Source: Heloderma charlesbogerti (lineage: Eukaryota; Chordata; Lepidosauria; Squamata; Helodermatidae). Taken from it: DNA of 64,000 bases. Positions 11,666-23,178 of the stretch are shown piece after piece (positions within the stretch are counted from its first letter, which is position 1; each line of letters starts with the position of its first letter). The notes below the pieces were generated by a model. It was not told the origin of the DNA and searched no databases. It was given only the letters and a program-made list of their open reading frames with translations. Location: positions 806,001 through 870,000 of the forward strand of contig JANEZZ010002197.1 of assembly GCA_026122225.1 (NCBI GenBank), written 5' to 3'. Made by a program: the position numbers and the translations under genes.

Positions 11666-11859
11666 GCTGCTCTAGCTAGCCACTGCCTCACCTTCCTTCT
11701 TCATTACTGGATCCTTTCTTTCTTTTTCTGAATTGATGCCATTTCATCCACGTAGTGCAGCACTAAGCATGTTTACTCAGAAACAAGTGCTACTGGGTTC
11801 AGTGACACTCAGTCCCTGGTAAGCATGTATGGACCCGTCATTATTTTTTCCTGCTGATA

Positions 11860-11980
11860 ATAAGCCAGTGTGGCGTGCTGCATAGTGTTGGATTTGGACT
11901 GAAGAGACTTGAGTTCAAATTCTAGGTCACACATGAAGCACTTCTCAGTCAACTGCAGTTTCTCCACCTCATTTTTTTGT
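11860..11980 (+). mobile_element. tRNA-like SINE head fragment
   Basis: Contains agccagtgtggcgtgctgcat, agtgttggatttggac and gagttcaaattct, resembling the A-box and B-box head of the squamate tRNA SINE seen inverted at 55080-55328. The body is diverged. Confidence 0.45.
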
Positions 11981-12114
11981 CAAGATAAAAGGATGACCCA
12001 TATGTACTGACTGCCCTGAGCTTCTTTGAGGAGGCTATGATGAATGATGTTTCTTTTCACAGAAATGAAACTGGTATACTTAATGAGGTCTCTCATGCCC
12101 ACAAAAATGTTTGT

Positions 12115-12262
12115 GTTAAAATAAAGCCACACTGGTCCATTACCAAAAAAATAATGATAATTCCAAAATCCATAGTTAGGCAATACCTTTATTAGGACAA
12201 AGCAAAATGCCACAAAAGAGTGTGCAAGCTTTTAATTTCTCTAGAACCTTTCCTCAGGCTAG
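12115..12262 (-). mobile_element. Ancient interspersed repeat, inverted
   Basis: taggcaatacctttattagg, acaaagcaaaatgccacaaa, agagtgtgcaagcttttaat, cctttcctcagg. Same family as 28745-28920 and 29440-29575. Confidence 0.45.
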
Positions 12263-12477
12263 GTGGTATAGAAAGCAGGGGTGTGGGAAGAAAGGGAACA
12301 GTCCAAAACTTAGGCCAGATGTGACGGATGTCAGCACTTTACTCCAATGCAGTTACTCCAATCCAGCATTTATTAACAAGAAAAAAAATTAAAATCCAAA
12401 TGTGCCGTGCCAGGAAGAGGGAACATATATATACAGGAATGTGTCATGATCCCCTCCCCCGCCCAACTTTGGGCATA

Positions 12478-12640
12478 TCTACACTATGGACCAACTGGCT
12501 TAGCGGGCATTCCCTTTTCCCAAGGAATTCTGGGAATTGTAGTTCTGTGAGGTGTGACTAGGCATCTCAACACTTTACCAAACTGCCATTCCCAAGATTC
12601 TCTGGAGGGGAAACCCTGACAGTAAACGTGAGATAAAGCT
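12478..12640. mobile_element. MITE with internal inverted repeat
   Basis: gggcatatctacactatgga, caaggaattctgggaattgt, agttctgtgaggtgtgacta, caaactgccattcccaagat, tctctggagggg. It resembles amniote hAT-type nonautonomous elements by the aattctgggaattgtagtt block. Confidence 0.45.
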
Positions 12641-14084
12641 GATATAAGTTTGGAGCCCAGTGAGACTGGAAATAAAACATCACCAGAGTTCTAGATACTC
12701 CTTGGAGTTTAAAAACAAGGGGGTCAGTCTTCAACTCCAATGCAGCCCTGTTCCAACGTCTGCAAAATCTGCCACAGCTGTGCAGCTGGTTCTGAAGTAA
12801 CAAATGAATCTTGCTAGCTTCAGATAACCCTGAACTGGTTCAACTCCTCCTCAAGAAGCAGTTCTTTTTTGAGTCAAATTGGGTCAGCTACACTTAGCAA
12901 CAATAAGAGAAGTCGAACAGCCGTGTCTTTGTGAAAGAGAGTGAGGACGAGGTGCCACCTTCTCTAACCCAAAGAAGGAAGAGCTTATTAACACCTTTCC
13001 CACATTCTTAATAATGAAACAGGCTCTGCAGTGTGGGGGTTCGGGTGGTAGGTTTCTCCCCCACAATGAGCACGAAGTATCAGCCACTAATTAAGTTCTA
13101 ATTATCCTTGGCAAGTTGATTTCCATTAACACGTCTGATTCACAAGCAGGTGTATGATGCCTTAGCTTTAAAGAAGACTTCATTAGCGCTACCCCACACC
13201 TGTTTCCGGAAGCATCCCGTTAGGGGAAGCCATCTTGCTAATTTAACCACAGACGAAGGGCTAAACCCAGCCAATTCTTTTTATACACTACCCCTTGGAC
13301 TAGCGTGGAAACTTTAACAAAGAGTCGGTTTATTTCAGACAGCAGGGTGGTTATGCCTTCAAAATGTTATTTTTTTTAATATTTGGAAGTCTTCTTTTAC
13401 GATATTGGAATTCAAATAATCTTGTGGATTCTGGCTATCTGGGGAATATCCCAACATAACTGATTTCTGCACCATCAAATATTATTAATAGATAAGTGCC
13501 TCATGCTGTAAACCTAGAAGGCAAAAGTCCTCGCAAGCTATAGACCAATGGCGGAAGGATGTGCTTGACTTAACACTGGGACAAGGGGTGATGTTCTGCA
13601 GAACAGGCACACTGGAATCTTGTGATAAAGTCTGCAAAGTCTACTATTATTTGGAAGTCTACTAAATATATCTCCTGGAAGACTAACCTGATGTGAACCT
13701 TAACATGACATGCCTTCCCCAAGGCACTAATGCGCATTCCTTTGCAAAGATGTGTGTGTTCTTTGTTTATTGTGCAATGCCACTGCCAGCTTCAGAAGGG
13801 CCCTTGGGGAAGACACCCTCTATGCCCCCCCTTGCTAAGTCTACCTTCTCACTGCCATTGTCACCTGCTACGATTGCTCGTCCTCTTTCTTATCATTGCC
13901 ACCACTTGCTTGCTTGACAGGCAGAGAGGCAGGGAGCACGCAGGCAGGGGCATCTGCTGCTCCTCCCTCTCACCTCCACTGTTGTCTGGGCCAGAATGAG
14001 ATCAAGCAGGTTGCAATGGTGAAGAGAAGCAATTCCAGGGGGTTGCAAGTGGGCCCCACCGTGCCTACCCTTGATGCCAGCCAC
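12641..14084. other. No recognisable gene or repeat
   Basis: Chance frames only. Confidence 0.5.
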
Positions 14085-14530
14085 TGTGCAATGCACTCCT
14101 ATGTATATTTACTTGGGAATAAGTCCCACTGTATTCACTGGGGCTCCCTTGTAAGTGTGTTTAAGTTTGTGATTGATGTGGTCTAGTGGCTACGGGGTTG
14201 AACTATGAATCAGAAAGTCCCTGGTTCAAATCTCACTGCTGCCATGAACTTATCAGATGGCCTTAGGCAAGCCAGCCACTCTCTCTCTCAGCCTCTGTCC
14301 CCCCACCCCCATCTGCAATCAAAGGGATGATAATATTGACTTACCTTACACTGTAAGGCTTGGGGTTGTTTTAAGGATTACGAGATACTGCATGTGAAGT
14401 GCTTTGAATACTTGAAAGCACTATACAAATGCTATGTATTATTAATCCTATGCACATTTAGCAGGGAGTAAGCCCCATGGAACAGGGTGAGGCCTACTTC
14501 TGAGTAGACGTGTGTAGGCGTGCACTATTA
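14085..14530. mobile_element. MITE type 3 pieces flanking the MIR-like SINE
   Basis: At 14085-14140: gtgcaatgcactcctatgta, tttacttgggaataagtccc, ttcactggggctccc. At 14450-14530: taatcctatgcacatttagc, gggagtaagccccatggaac, ctacttctgagtagacgtgt. They lie on either side of the SINE at 14175-14455. Confidence 0.5.
14175..14455 (+). mobile_element. MIR-like CORE-SINE
   Basis: tRNA-like head with B box (ggttcaaatctc), then gccttaggcaagccagccactctctctcagcctc, ggatgataatattgactta, and gttttaaggatta ... gtgaagtgctttgaatacttg ... tattatta. This is the order of blocks in MIR elements, so the copy is old but nearly full length. Confidence 0.75.
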
Positions 14531-14609
14531 GTTGATATGTTTCTGAGTGGAAGGGGTGTAAGAGAAAATGGAGCCTACACAATGGGGGAGAGATAAATTG
14601 AGGAAATTT

Positions 14610-14612
<3 letters not shown>

Positions 14613-14651
<39 letters not shown>
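14613..14651. repeat. (GA)n microsatellite
   Basis: About 19 uninterrupted GA units. Confidence 0.97.
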
Positions 14652-14654
<3 letters not shown>

Positions 14655-14845
14655 ATAAAAGAAAACCTTTTCAATAAAGGGTTTTTTTTAATAATGAGAA
14701 ATCATATACTATGTACCTTATGAATACAGAAGTGCCATCTTTCAATACTTGTTTCAGTGTTTACAATTTTAGCTTTTCTTAGATTCTAGTTATTCTTTTT
14801 AAGGTATAACCTGGCATATTGGTCTTATTGCATTGTGGCTAAATT

Positions 14846-15221
14846 AAGGGTGCAATCCTATGGCCACTAGTCAGTGGCTAGATGGCCATAGGATACATTG
14901 GTTTATGGGAACCGACTGACACCACCACCCCATGTTGCCTTGCAGGCAGCTCCAAAGAGGAGCGTGGAGCAGCGAAAATGGGGCGTTCTGGGGCGGGGAA
15001 GGCGGAAATGCCGGTTTGACACATCCTATGTGTTGTCCGGCAGCCACCTCCCTCACTCTGCCTTCCCATGGCTAGACAGCCAAAATCAGCTGTCTAGCTG
15101 CAAATGCAGGGCGGCTGAAGCTCAGAAGGGACGATCTCCTCTGTGCTTCTCCTGCCCTGTATTGGATAGACGGTTGCCTCCGAGTTCGGAGATGGCCATC
15201 TATCCTTGCACCCTTAACTTT
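14846..15221. mobile_element. TTAA-flanked MITE, full length (interior type 1)
   Basis: The element runs from ttaagggtgcaatcctatgg to gccatctatccttgcaccc plus ttaa, so terminal inverted repeats (gggtgcaa...) sit directly inside a TTAA on both sides, the target-site type of piggyBac-like transposons. The interior of about 360 bp (tgctccggcagc-like and gttgcctccgagttcggag blocks) carries no transposase. A second copy in the opposite orientation is at about 1314-1716. Confidence 0.8.
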
Positions 15222-16077
15222 TAAAAGTTGGGGTAATACAGTTTTGCAAAAGAAACTCACTTGTTCTTAAATATTCCTCAATAACTAACGGCGTGTAAAT
15301 TGTGCAAAGCCACGTTAGAAAAGAGGTTATGTGCCTTTTCTAGTGGTGTAATAGGCAGAAATACAACCCTAATCCCTTGGCATGGAGGAGTCTGCACCTG
15401 TTGGATTTCTGACTGCATAAATGTCCAGAGTCTTGGCCAGGAAAGCAAAAGTGGCGACCTTTCCAGTGGACAGCAATTCTGCACCTTTAAGAGCTGTACA
15501 ACAAACGAACAAGTACAGTTTTTTTTCCCGTGGCTGCAGCTCCAGGCTGGGGAAGTTTTCATTTGTTGATATCTACCTGTTCATTGAGTAAAGCACTTGT
15601 TATCGTGCTTTTAACCCATTCCACAAATGTAAACGTTTCAAGTAGCCCATGAACCAGTTTTACAAAGAACTGCTTCAGCAACAAGGAAACACAATGGTGT
15701 AACCATGTAGACAGCACTTCTGAGCCATGCATCCATTATTTCAGTAAACCCGACTACAACCTTGTCAAGTAGGCCAGCATTATCAAAGCCATATGAACGA
15801 GGCAGGGCCAGAGCTGAGGGAGTGCGCAAGCTGCGGCCTTGAGGAAGCCGCTCTCACTCAACCTAACCGTGCTATGCATGATCGTCGGGCGCCTTTGCTG
15901 TGCAGCTGCCAGTTCACCCCAAATTTCCTCCACGCTTTGGAGCGAGGGAAGTAGAGGGGTCACCGCATAACTGCTCAGATAATCCTGCCCACCTCTGCAG
16001 CTTGAAGGTTGGAAGGCTGAGGGCTTGGACATCCTTCTCCCGCTCCCCCCAATTTCCCAGGTCTGTTCCGGGAGGGA
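15222..16077. other. No recognisable gene
   Basis: 15345-15420 shares ctgcacctgttggatttctg with 7585-7605 and may be an old repeat; otherwise chance frames. Confidence 0.45.
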
Positions 16078-16205
16078 GTGGAGGCTGGTGGCTCCGATGT
16101 CAGTGAGGTGGTGAATCCGCTCCAGGTTCCAGTCAGAACTCTAAAGGAACTGTTTAGTTCTGACTGGTTCTGACTGAAACCCGGAGCGGATTCACCGCCC
16201 CACTG
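16078..16205. repeat. Inverted-repeat element (foldback)
   Basis: ggtggtgaatccgctccagg, ttccagtcagaactctaaag, then ttctgactggttctgactga, aacccggagcggattcaccg, cccc. Arms of about 40 bp pair with a few mismatches. Likely a MITE. Confidence 0.65.
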
Positions 16206-16299
16206 GAGAGTTAAGAGCGTAAATGTGGTAAAGAACATTTTAAACAACTCGAGGAGTGTTCCCGGCTGCCTCATTATTTCTCAAATGCAGGTGTTCCCC

Positions 16300-17059
16300 C
16301 ACCCCGCTGGGGTGGACCATAGTTCTCTATTCAGTGCCATGTGGAACCATCATTTTAATTCCATTTCCAGCTGATAGTGGAATAGAAAATTCTCAGCAGT
16401 GCTAAAAGGCTGCAGTGGGGAAGCAGCCTCATCTCTCCCCTCAGGAATGATTGGAGGTGGTGGTAGTGTGGGGGAGCGTTGGACCCGGCTTCCCAAAGGC
16501 ACACAGAGAGCCTTTGGCCAGCAGCAGAAAATGGGGCTTGGTTGTGGGGGGACTGGCGACTACAATGTGGGGTTTGTAGTTTTGGGTTCCCACTGCTGCC
16601 TTCTTGCACCTTTTTCTGCCCACCCGCCACATGGTGCCCCCTTCCCCCCCAGTCCCTCCCCCCCATTACCATTGCCACCAACATTGTACTGGCTCAGTGG
16701 AGAGCCACGTGGCTGGAAGAAGCAGCCTCCCGAATCTCGCAGGAGCTCAGCTGGATCTCACAAGCACCCTGCAGCTGCTTCTTCTGGCCACGGGGCTCTT
16801 GAAGAGGAAACAGAGGCTGGGCGGCTGCTCCAGAGAGCCCTGCTGGCTGCTTTCTCGCTATGGTAAATGCCACAGCTGGAGTGTGGGTGGCGGGAGTCTC
16901 TAGCGCACCTGCTGGAGGTGGCGGGGCAGTGGCGGCAGGCCCTCCTGGCTGGGGAGCAGCAAGTTGGGTGGGAGCAGCGCAGTTTGGTGCTGCTCTGGCC
17001 CCGTTGCCTGATGTGGTGGCCTCACCCTGCTTCATGGGTGGGCCGGCCCTGAGAAAGTG
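16300..17059. other. GC-rich stretch with long frames on both strands, unrecognised
   Basis: The minus strand is open for 165 codons (17191-16694) with an Ala/Pro/Gly-rich composition and the plus strand for 155 codons (16399-16866). Neither contains a family motif I recognise. The right edge runs into an L2/CR1-type LINE, so the stretch may be repeat-derived. Confidence 0.35.
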
Positions 17060-17495
17060 AATCAAGCTCTCTCCCTCTTGTATAGCACTAAAAATTGGAG
17101 TCATCCAGTTAAGCTGAATGGTGAGAGAGCCAGGACTGGCAAAAGAAAGGACTGCTTCATACAGAGTGTAATCTTTGGAATCGACTGCCACACAGTGTGG
17201 TGAGGGGCGCCAATGTAGACAGCTTTAAAAGGGGATTAGACAAATTCATGGAGGATAAGGCCATCAATGGCAACTACTAGTCATGATGGCTATATATTAC
17301 TTCCTGTATCAGAGGTAGGATGTCTCTTAATACCAGTTGCTGGGAAACAAGAGTGGGAGGGTGCCATTACAGTCATGTCCTGCTTGTGGGCTTCCCAAAG
17401 GCATCTGGTTGGCCAACATGGGAACAGAATGCTGGCCCAGAGAGGCCTTTGGCTTGACCCAGTAGGGCTCTTCTTATGCTCTTATTCCTTTTGTC
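17060..17495 (+). mobile_element. L2/CR1-type LINE 3' end, sense
   Basis: Sense copy of the family: ggattagacaaattcatgga, ggccatcaatggcaactact, cttgacccagtagggctctt and cttatgctc appear in order. The ORF remnant (upstream, 17150-17260) is frame-broken. Confidence 0.7.
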
Positions 17496-17499
17496 CTAA

Positions 17500-18571
17500 A
17501 AAGACACTCCAGAAGTGGCCGTTTTGTCACCCCTAGGAAAGGTTAAGACTGCTGAGTTGCAAAGTAACCCAGTAACCTGGCAGCCACACCGCCTGAATCA
17601 GCTTGATCTTAGTTTTCAGATTTACTGTGGCAATTTTCACATGCTAGTAATCTTAGAACACAAAGTTCAGTGTGTGTGTATGTGTGTGTGTGTGTTTCTG
17701 GGGGAGGGGTGGAAATAAAAAAATAAGACAGTAAAAAGGGGAAGCAAAAAACTTTCAGCAGAACTTAGGAAATTCAGACAGTAGAGATGATAAGAAATGG
17801 GTCTATTACTGAGTACAGCCAGTTAGAGATTTGCACAACTAGGCACAAACAGAGATGTGCTGCAGGAATGCCTAGGCAATAATTATGCTAGATCAGCAGT
17901 GATCCACCAAACTGCAGCTTGAACTGTGGTTTATCCCTGGGAAGGATTGATTACGTTTATAGGCCATCCTTCCATTGCAGTCACAAAGGCCAGCTCTGGG
18001 GTGGTTTTATGGGTGATGGTGGTTGGCAATCCCTTCCATAGGGAAAGGCTAGATCTGGAACAGCAAAGGTCAGGCATGGGGAAGTATGCAAGAAAAAAAG
18101 TTGACAGCCCAAACTAGTAGTCTTTTTTGGTGCCACTTTCAAATGATTATTTTTTAAGATAGGCGTATATATAGGGTTGATAGATCTTAAATGCAATTAT
18201 GTGTTAACAGTTCTGTAAAATTGTTTTTGTTTGTTTGAACCGGATACTCTGGATGCATTTGTTGTTTTCCACCTTGAGCAGGTCATCTGACAAGATGGGT
18301 ATACACCCCCAAACAAAATATATAAAAGATGAGAACCCCTTGATATTGTGCGATTCACGCCTCCAGTGTGGGTTAATGGACAGTCTTTATTACATGACTA
18401 CAATTAAGGAGAGCCATTCATGGTGGATATCTAAATGCTGTGGAATTCTCCTCCCTTGGAGACTCACTAGATAGCAGTCTCCTTGCAGCCCCCCCCCCCA
18501 TCCCATTCATGAGCAATGGTTTCCCTTTCTTCTTTTTAAACAATGTAAGAATTCCCTTGCTAGATCAACCC
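17500..18571. other. No recognisable gene
   Basis: Only a short GT tract and chance frames. 18222-18330 has LINE-3'-UTR-like T-rich sequence (ccaccttgagcaggtcatct) but is not clear. Confidence 0.4.
17671..17696. repeat. (GT)n microsatellite
   Basis: GT repeat with one TA interruption. Confidence 0.95.
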
Positions 18572-18897
18572 ACACTTCAGCCTGAGAGCCAAAATCAATT
18601 TTGGAGAATTTCTCGGGGGCTGCATTCCAGTGGGGAGAGGGCAAAGCCAAAAGGGGCAAGGCCAAAAAACAAAAATAGCACCCTGCTTTAGCTTAAAGCG
18701 CTTACTGCCAGGAACTAAGCCTTAGAAGAAACAAAACTTTTTAGAAGGGCAGGGGGGAAGGGACTGTACAAAAGCCAGGACACTACCAATTAATCAGTGG
18801 TTGGGGGAAAGGGGGTGAGCTGGGGAACCCTGGAGGGTCAGATTGGGATGCCAGGCAGGCCAGATTTGGCCCACGGGGCTGAGGTTCAACATCCCTG
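18572..18897 (+). mobile_element. hAT-like MITE, same family as 25096-25395
   Basis: tcagcctgagagccaaaatc, ggcaaagccaaaaggggcaa, aaagcgcttactgccaggaa, aaaagccaggacactaccaa, cagatttggcccacggggct, gaggttcaacatccctgc. Confidence 0.72.
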
Positions 18898-19094
18898 CTA
18901 TACTCCTTCTAACTCAGCAGGAGTTCCCAGCAAGAGTCAAGCTAGATGACAGTAGCTGCTCACAAGCAGAACAGGACAGTGAGAGCCCTCTCTTGCAATT
19001 TGTCCCCAGCTTGTGGCATTGAGGTATACTGCCACTGCAATATGGAGGCTCCAATTAGCTATGACAGCCATTCCCCTTGATACACCCATCCTCC

Positions 19095-19290
19095 CTGAAT
19101 TTGGCTGCAATCCAAATACACACTTTCTTGGGAATAAGCTCCATTAAACTCAGTGGGACTTAGTTCTGAGCAGAAATACATAGGATTGCATGGTTAGGTT
19201 GCAATCCTATGCACATTTTCACTGGGTTAAGTCCCGTTAAACACAGTGGGGCTTACTTCTGAGTAAGACTTGCATAGGACTGTGCTGTAT
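19095..19290. mobile_element. Two adjacent MITEs, interior type 3
   Basis: Two head-to-tail copies: ctgcaatccaaatacacact ... catt aaactcagtgggactta ... catagg attgcatggttag, then gttgcaatcctatgcacatt ... cacagtggggcttacttctg ... cataggactgtgc. Confidence 0.65.
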
Positions 19291-19547
19291 TTTCCCCTAC
19301 CATTTCCCTTTTGTAAACAACTATTTAAGTTAGTGATCCATCCTCCCTAACATCCCTCTAAGCAATCCCTCTAGACAAAAAGTGGCCCCTTCCACACTTA
19401 GAAACCAACATTAAAAGCCCAGCAAAAGGAAGAACTTCTTCACAAGATGTGCAGTTTTATGGAATTCCCTAAGTATATCACGCATTGTGTGAAGACGTTC
19501 TTCCACTTGTTGGGTCTTGAATCTGCCGCCAGTCAGATTTCATGGTG

Positions 19548-19645
19548 TGATCATTCAATCATAGAACAGAAGGGTTGGAAGGGGCCTATAAGACCATCAA
19601 GTCCAACTCCGACCATCGAGTCCAACCCCCTTAAAGACCTTGAAT
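19548..19645 (-). mobile_element. CR1 LINE 3' terminus, inverted
   Basis: tcaatcatagaacagaaggg, ttggaaggggcctataagac and catcgagtccaacccccttaa are the inverted CR1 3' end. It touches the hAT-like MITE starting near 19655. Confidence 0.65.
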
Positions 19646-19654
19646 CCGTTCCCC

Positions 19655-20278
19655 CCGGGGTCCTAATCCAGCCCTCCGAGGTTCCCCAGATAGCCTTGCC
19701 ACCTTTTCCTGGCCAAACTCCCTTTCCCATAAGATAACAAGAACATAACAAGAGCCCTGCTGGATCAGACCAAGGGGCCATCTAGTCCAACATTCTGTTC
19801 ACACAGTGGCCAGCCAGCTGCCCACAGGAAACCCACAAGCAAAACTTGAGTGCAGTAGCAACCTCCCGCCCATGTTCCCCAGCAACTGGTGTACATAGGC
19901 TCACTGCCTCTGGTACTGGAGGTAGGTACTATCAAGCCTAGTAGTCATTGATAGCCTTTTCCTCCAGGAATTTGTCTAGCCTCCTTTGGAAGCCATCCAA
20001 GTTGGTGGCCATCACTACATCCTGTGGTAACCACTGATGATTTGGTGGTTTTCCAGACTTTGTGCATTCCCCCCACCCCTCATTCTAAAAGGTTGAAATG
20101 CTTCTCCTAAGGCTTAGCTACTGGCAGTAAGGGCTTTAAGCTAAAATATGCTGGTATGTTTGGCTATGTTGGCCCCTTTTACCTTTGGCTGCACCCCCCA
20201 CTGGAATGCGGCCCTCAAGAGCTTCTCTAAAACTGAATTTGGCCCCTGGGCTGATGGAGGTTCCCCACCCCTGCTTTA
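19655..20278 (-). mobile_element. hAT-like MITE split by a LINE insertion
   Basis: The left part 19655-19735 (ggtcctaatccagccctccg, aggttccccagatagccttg) continues at 20040-20278 (gatttggtggttttccagac, ggaatgcggccctcaagagc, gggctgatggaggttcccca). The intervening 300 bp is an L2/CR1-type LINE end. Confidence 0.7.
19736..20035 (-). mobile_element. L2/CR1-type LINE 3' end, inserted in a MITE
   Basis: Begins aacaagaacataacaagagc and ends near catcactacatcctgtggta. The sequence on either side (19655-19735 and 20040-20275) is the two halves of one hAT-like MITE, so this LINE piece landed inside it. Confidence 0.7.
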
Positions 20279-20639
20279 AGACAGGGAAAAAAATCTCCAG
20301 CTCATCAGTCTTCTTTTGACCTTTTCTAAACAAAGCTTGAAACTAACAAGGAGGTTTTGTGGGTATACTTATTATTAGCTTCCTAAACCTCAGAGGAACT
20401 GCTTGTTGATGGGGCCCCATTTTGTTTTCAAAGATTATTGCCTCACAGATCAAAAGCCAATACGGCAATCCCATCTCCCCAAAGCATTTGAACACCCCCT
20501 CTAGACTAGAGGGGGGCCGTGCCATGTGTCAAGATGAGATGGCTACCTCAAAGCAGTGGATTTGCTGTGCTATTAATGGCAGCAGAAGAGTGGGAGACAA
20601 ACAGATCTGGCCAATGGGGGCATAATCCTGGATGCAAAG

Positions 20640-20828
20640 ATCATCTTAAAGGCCCTTCTCTGGGAGCCAAAGGAGATGAGGCGGGTGGCTTCTATAGAGA
20701 GGACCTTTTCCACAGTGGCACCCCAGTTGTTGCATTCCCTCCCTAGAGAGGCTTGCCCGATGTCTACATAGTGGTCTTTTTGGTGCCAGGTGAAGACCTT
20801 TTTGTTTTCCCAGGCATTTTAGTCATTT
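20640..20828 (+). mobile_element. L2/CR1-type LINE 3' end, left part
   Basis: gagaggaccttttccacagt, ggcaccccagttgttgcatt and gtgaagacctttttgttttc encode the degenerate ORF end. It is interrupted at 20828 by a MITE and continues at 21222-21425. Confidence 0.6.
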
Positions 20829-21221
20829 AGGGTGCAATCCTATCCGGACAGTCGCCAGCCCCCCAAATTGAAGGCTGCTGACTATCCCATGCAGGGTGGC
20901 TGGAGCACGGAGGGGATCCTCTCCTCTGTGCTCCAACTGCCCTGGATTTTGGCTAGATGGGCAATTTTGCTTGGGGGAGGGGGAGGGAAGGAGCCTGGAG
21001 ACCTGATAGGAAGGTACATGAAACAGCTTCCGCAGCCTCCTCTCCTCTCTGGGACTGCCCCCTTTTCTCCGTCTCTGCGCTCTGTTTCTGAATGTGGAGA
21101 TGTAGCCAGTGCGGAGAGAACCATGCTGGCTATGAGGGGGAGAGAGCGCCATTTCTGGGCTCTGAGGTCAGAGCCCTGGTTCTGACCTCGGATCCCAGAA
21201 AGCAAACAAGCCTATGTCCCT
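20829..21221. mobile_element. MITE related to 14846-15221, nested in a LINE
   Basis: Starts ttagggtgcaatcctatccg and ends at cctatgtccctctcttag. It interrupts an L2/CR1-type LINE (20640-20828 continuing at 21222). A TTAG on each side may be the target duplication. The interior shares the ggatcctctcctctgtgctc block with the other copies but is diverged. Confidence 0.6.
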
Positions 21222-21425
21222 CTCTTAGTTTTTAAAATTGGTGTCAGTCCATCTTTAGACCTTCACATCGCTGCTGGCTATTACTCTGGTTTTTACATTG
21301 GCTTTATTCTGTTTTTATATTACGTTTTACTGCGTCATTGTATTATATGGTTTTAAGTTTTGCTTTGTGAACTATCCAGGGAGCTTTGCCTATTGTGTGG
21401 TATAAAAATATGATAACTAAATAAA
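21222..21425 (+). mobile_element. L2/CR1-type LINE 3' UTR, right part
   Basis: Continues the element cut at 20828: T-rich 3' UTR, then gtgaactatccagggagctt, tgcctattgtgtggtataaa and the (taaat)n end. Confidence 0.55.
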
Positions 21426-23178
21426 TCCAGTTGCGAGTTTCTTCTTTACAAGCCACACTGAAATGAAGAGGAGCCACGTGCAAGGGTAACTTTTGTTTTG
21501 CATCATCATCATCATCTTTGTTTATATCCCTTTTTCCCAATACTGGGACTCATGGCTCCTGTTCATTTCTCCTGCACAGGAGAATTTGCAAGTGGATTGT
21601 GACGCTGATTAATTATTGTGAAGGGGTCCCAGATGGATTTTCCACCTCAGGCAATAACATACCTTGGGCTAGTGCTACTCCAGACTTTAAAATCACTTGA
21701 CATGGATTATTTATCCCATAACATAAAGATGGTACTTAAAAGATCATCGTCCACATGAGCCTGAAAGCAACAAACCATGGTCATGTGAATGCGGCCAGTA
21801 CCACACTCTGTGGACAGCAGCTATAAGCCACTTGCCATTGTAACTACGCACGACACCCCAACATGGCATTGTCAGCATTTTAACATGGTGGCTACCCAGC
21901 CACCCTGTAATGCTGCTCAGTAAGACTGGGCCGAGGTGGATGGGAGGACCAAGAATAGGAGTCAGCACTGGGGTAGGGGGAGTGGGGAGCTGGCAGCTGC
22001 CCAAGAATGCTGGGCCTGGATAGAGAATAAGCTTTTCCTCAGCGAGACATGTCAGAATTGTTTCCAAACACTGCTAACAACAGAAGAAAGCAAGCCACTG
22101 CTGGCCCAAGAAACAAAGCTGTAAATGAAAATGTCCATCAATTGGCAACTTTTATTGGAGTTATTCTGTTTCACATAGCACAGAATCTCTTCAGAAGAAA
22201 AACACACACCAAAGGAAGGGATCAGGACAATACAGACAGACCAGTCGCTCTCCCAAGGGTTTTCCTCAGCCAGGTAGCTAAGAAGGCCTTCTTTGCTTCT
22301 TCACATTTGAGTCAAGCAAGCTAGAGAGAAGGGGGTTAGAGCAGAGATGGCGATTTTCTGACTAACAAATAATGTAACAAGTAATTTATTTTCAAGGTAT
22401 GCCAAATATCCCCGCCTCACTTCTGTGGGAACATTTGTCCCCGACAAAACTGGAGGCAGGGAAGAGTATTTGGTACATTTGGGGAGGGCAGGTGAATTTA
22501 AAGAATTTTCAGGGGGTCCTACCTTTTTAAAGACAAGGTGGCCAAGGGTTTTCCCTTCTCTTTCACACAAACAAAAAAAGCCTTGCTGACACTTCAAGCA
22601 ACAGCTTAGCTGCTCCCAGCTATTCTGCATTCCTGGGATATTCTGCAGGTAAAACACTCCCCATCCAATTCTTTAAATTTGTCCGCCCCTGAAGATTAAT
22701 ACAATCTTTGGGGCATTTTTTTTGCCACCAAAACTTGGCCCAGCACTAGTTATTTAAGAAAAAAATATTAATCAGAAGAAAGGGGGTGATTGTAAGGAAA
22801 AGGGGTAGCAATTGGGGAGGCTGTTCACAAGAGCACTTAACATGGATTAGCTACTCCTTAATGCACTTATCCACCATTATTCATTTTGTAAGCAGCATTA
22901 TAAATAGTGGCAAATGATGGACTACTCGGAATCTTTCAAAAGACATTTGAGGTGGATATTCTAATCTATTTTAGCAATTGTGAGAACCCTCTATGTTAGT
23001 TAATAAGGAACAAAAAACATAAAGCAAACAGAGGGCTGGAAGGACACTCCCACGAACATGCATTGTAAGAGTGTGGAATAAGCCACCCAGACTTTAACTG
23101 TGCTCATCATGAGAATGCAGCATGTTAAGAGTCAACACGTTACATTAACCTGAAAATGTAACTTCAGTAGTTCTAACA
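21426..23178. other. No recognisable gene
   Basis: 21760-21960 (caaaccatggtcatgtgaat ... taacatggtggctaccc) may be an old MITE. The rest gives only chance frames. Confidence 0.4.
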
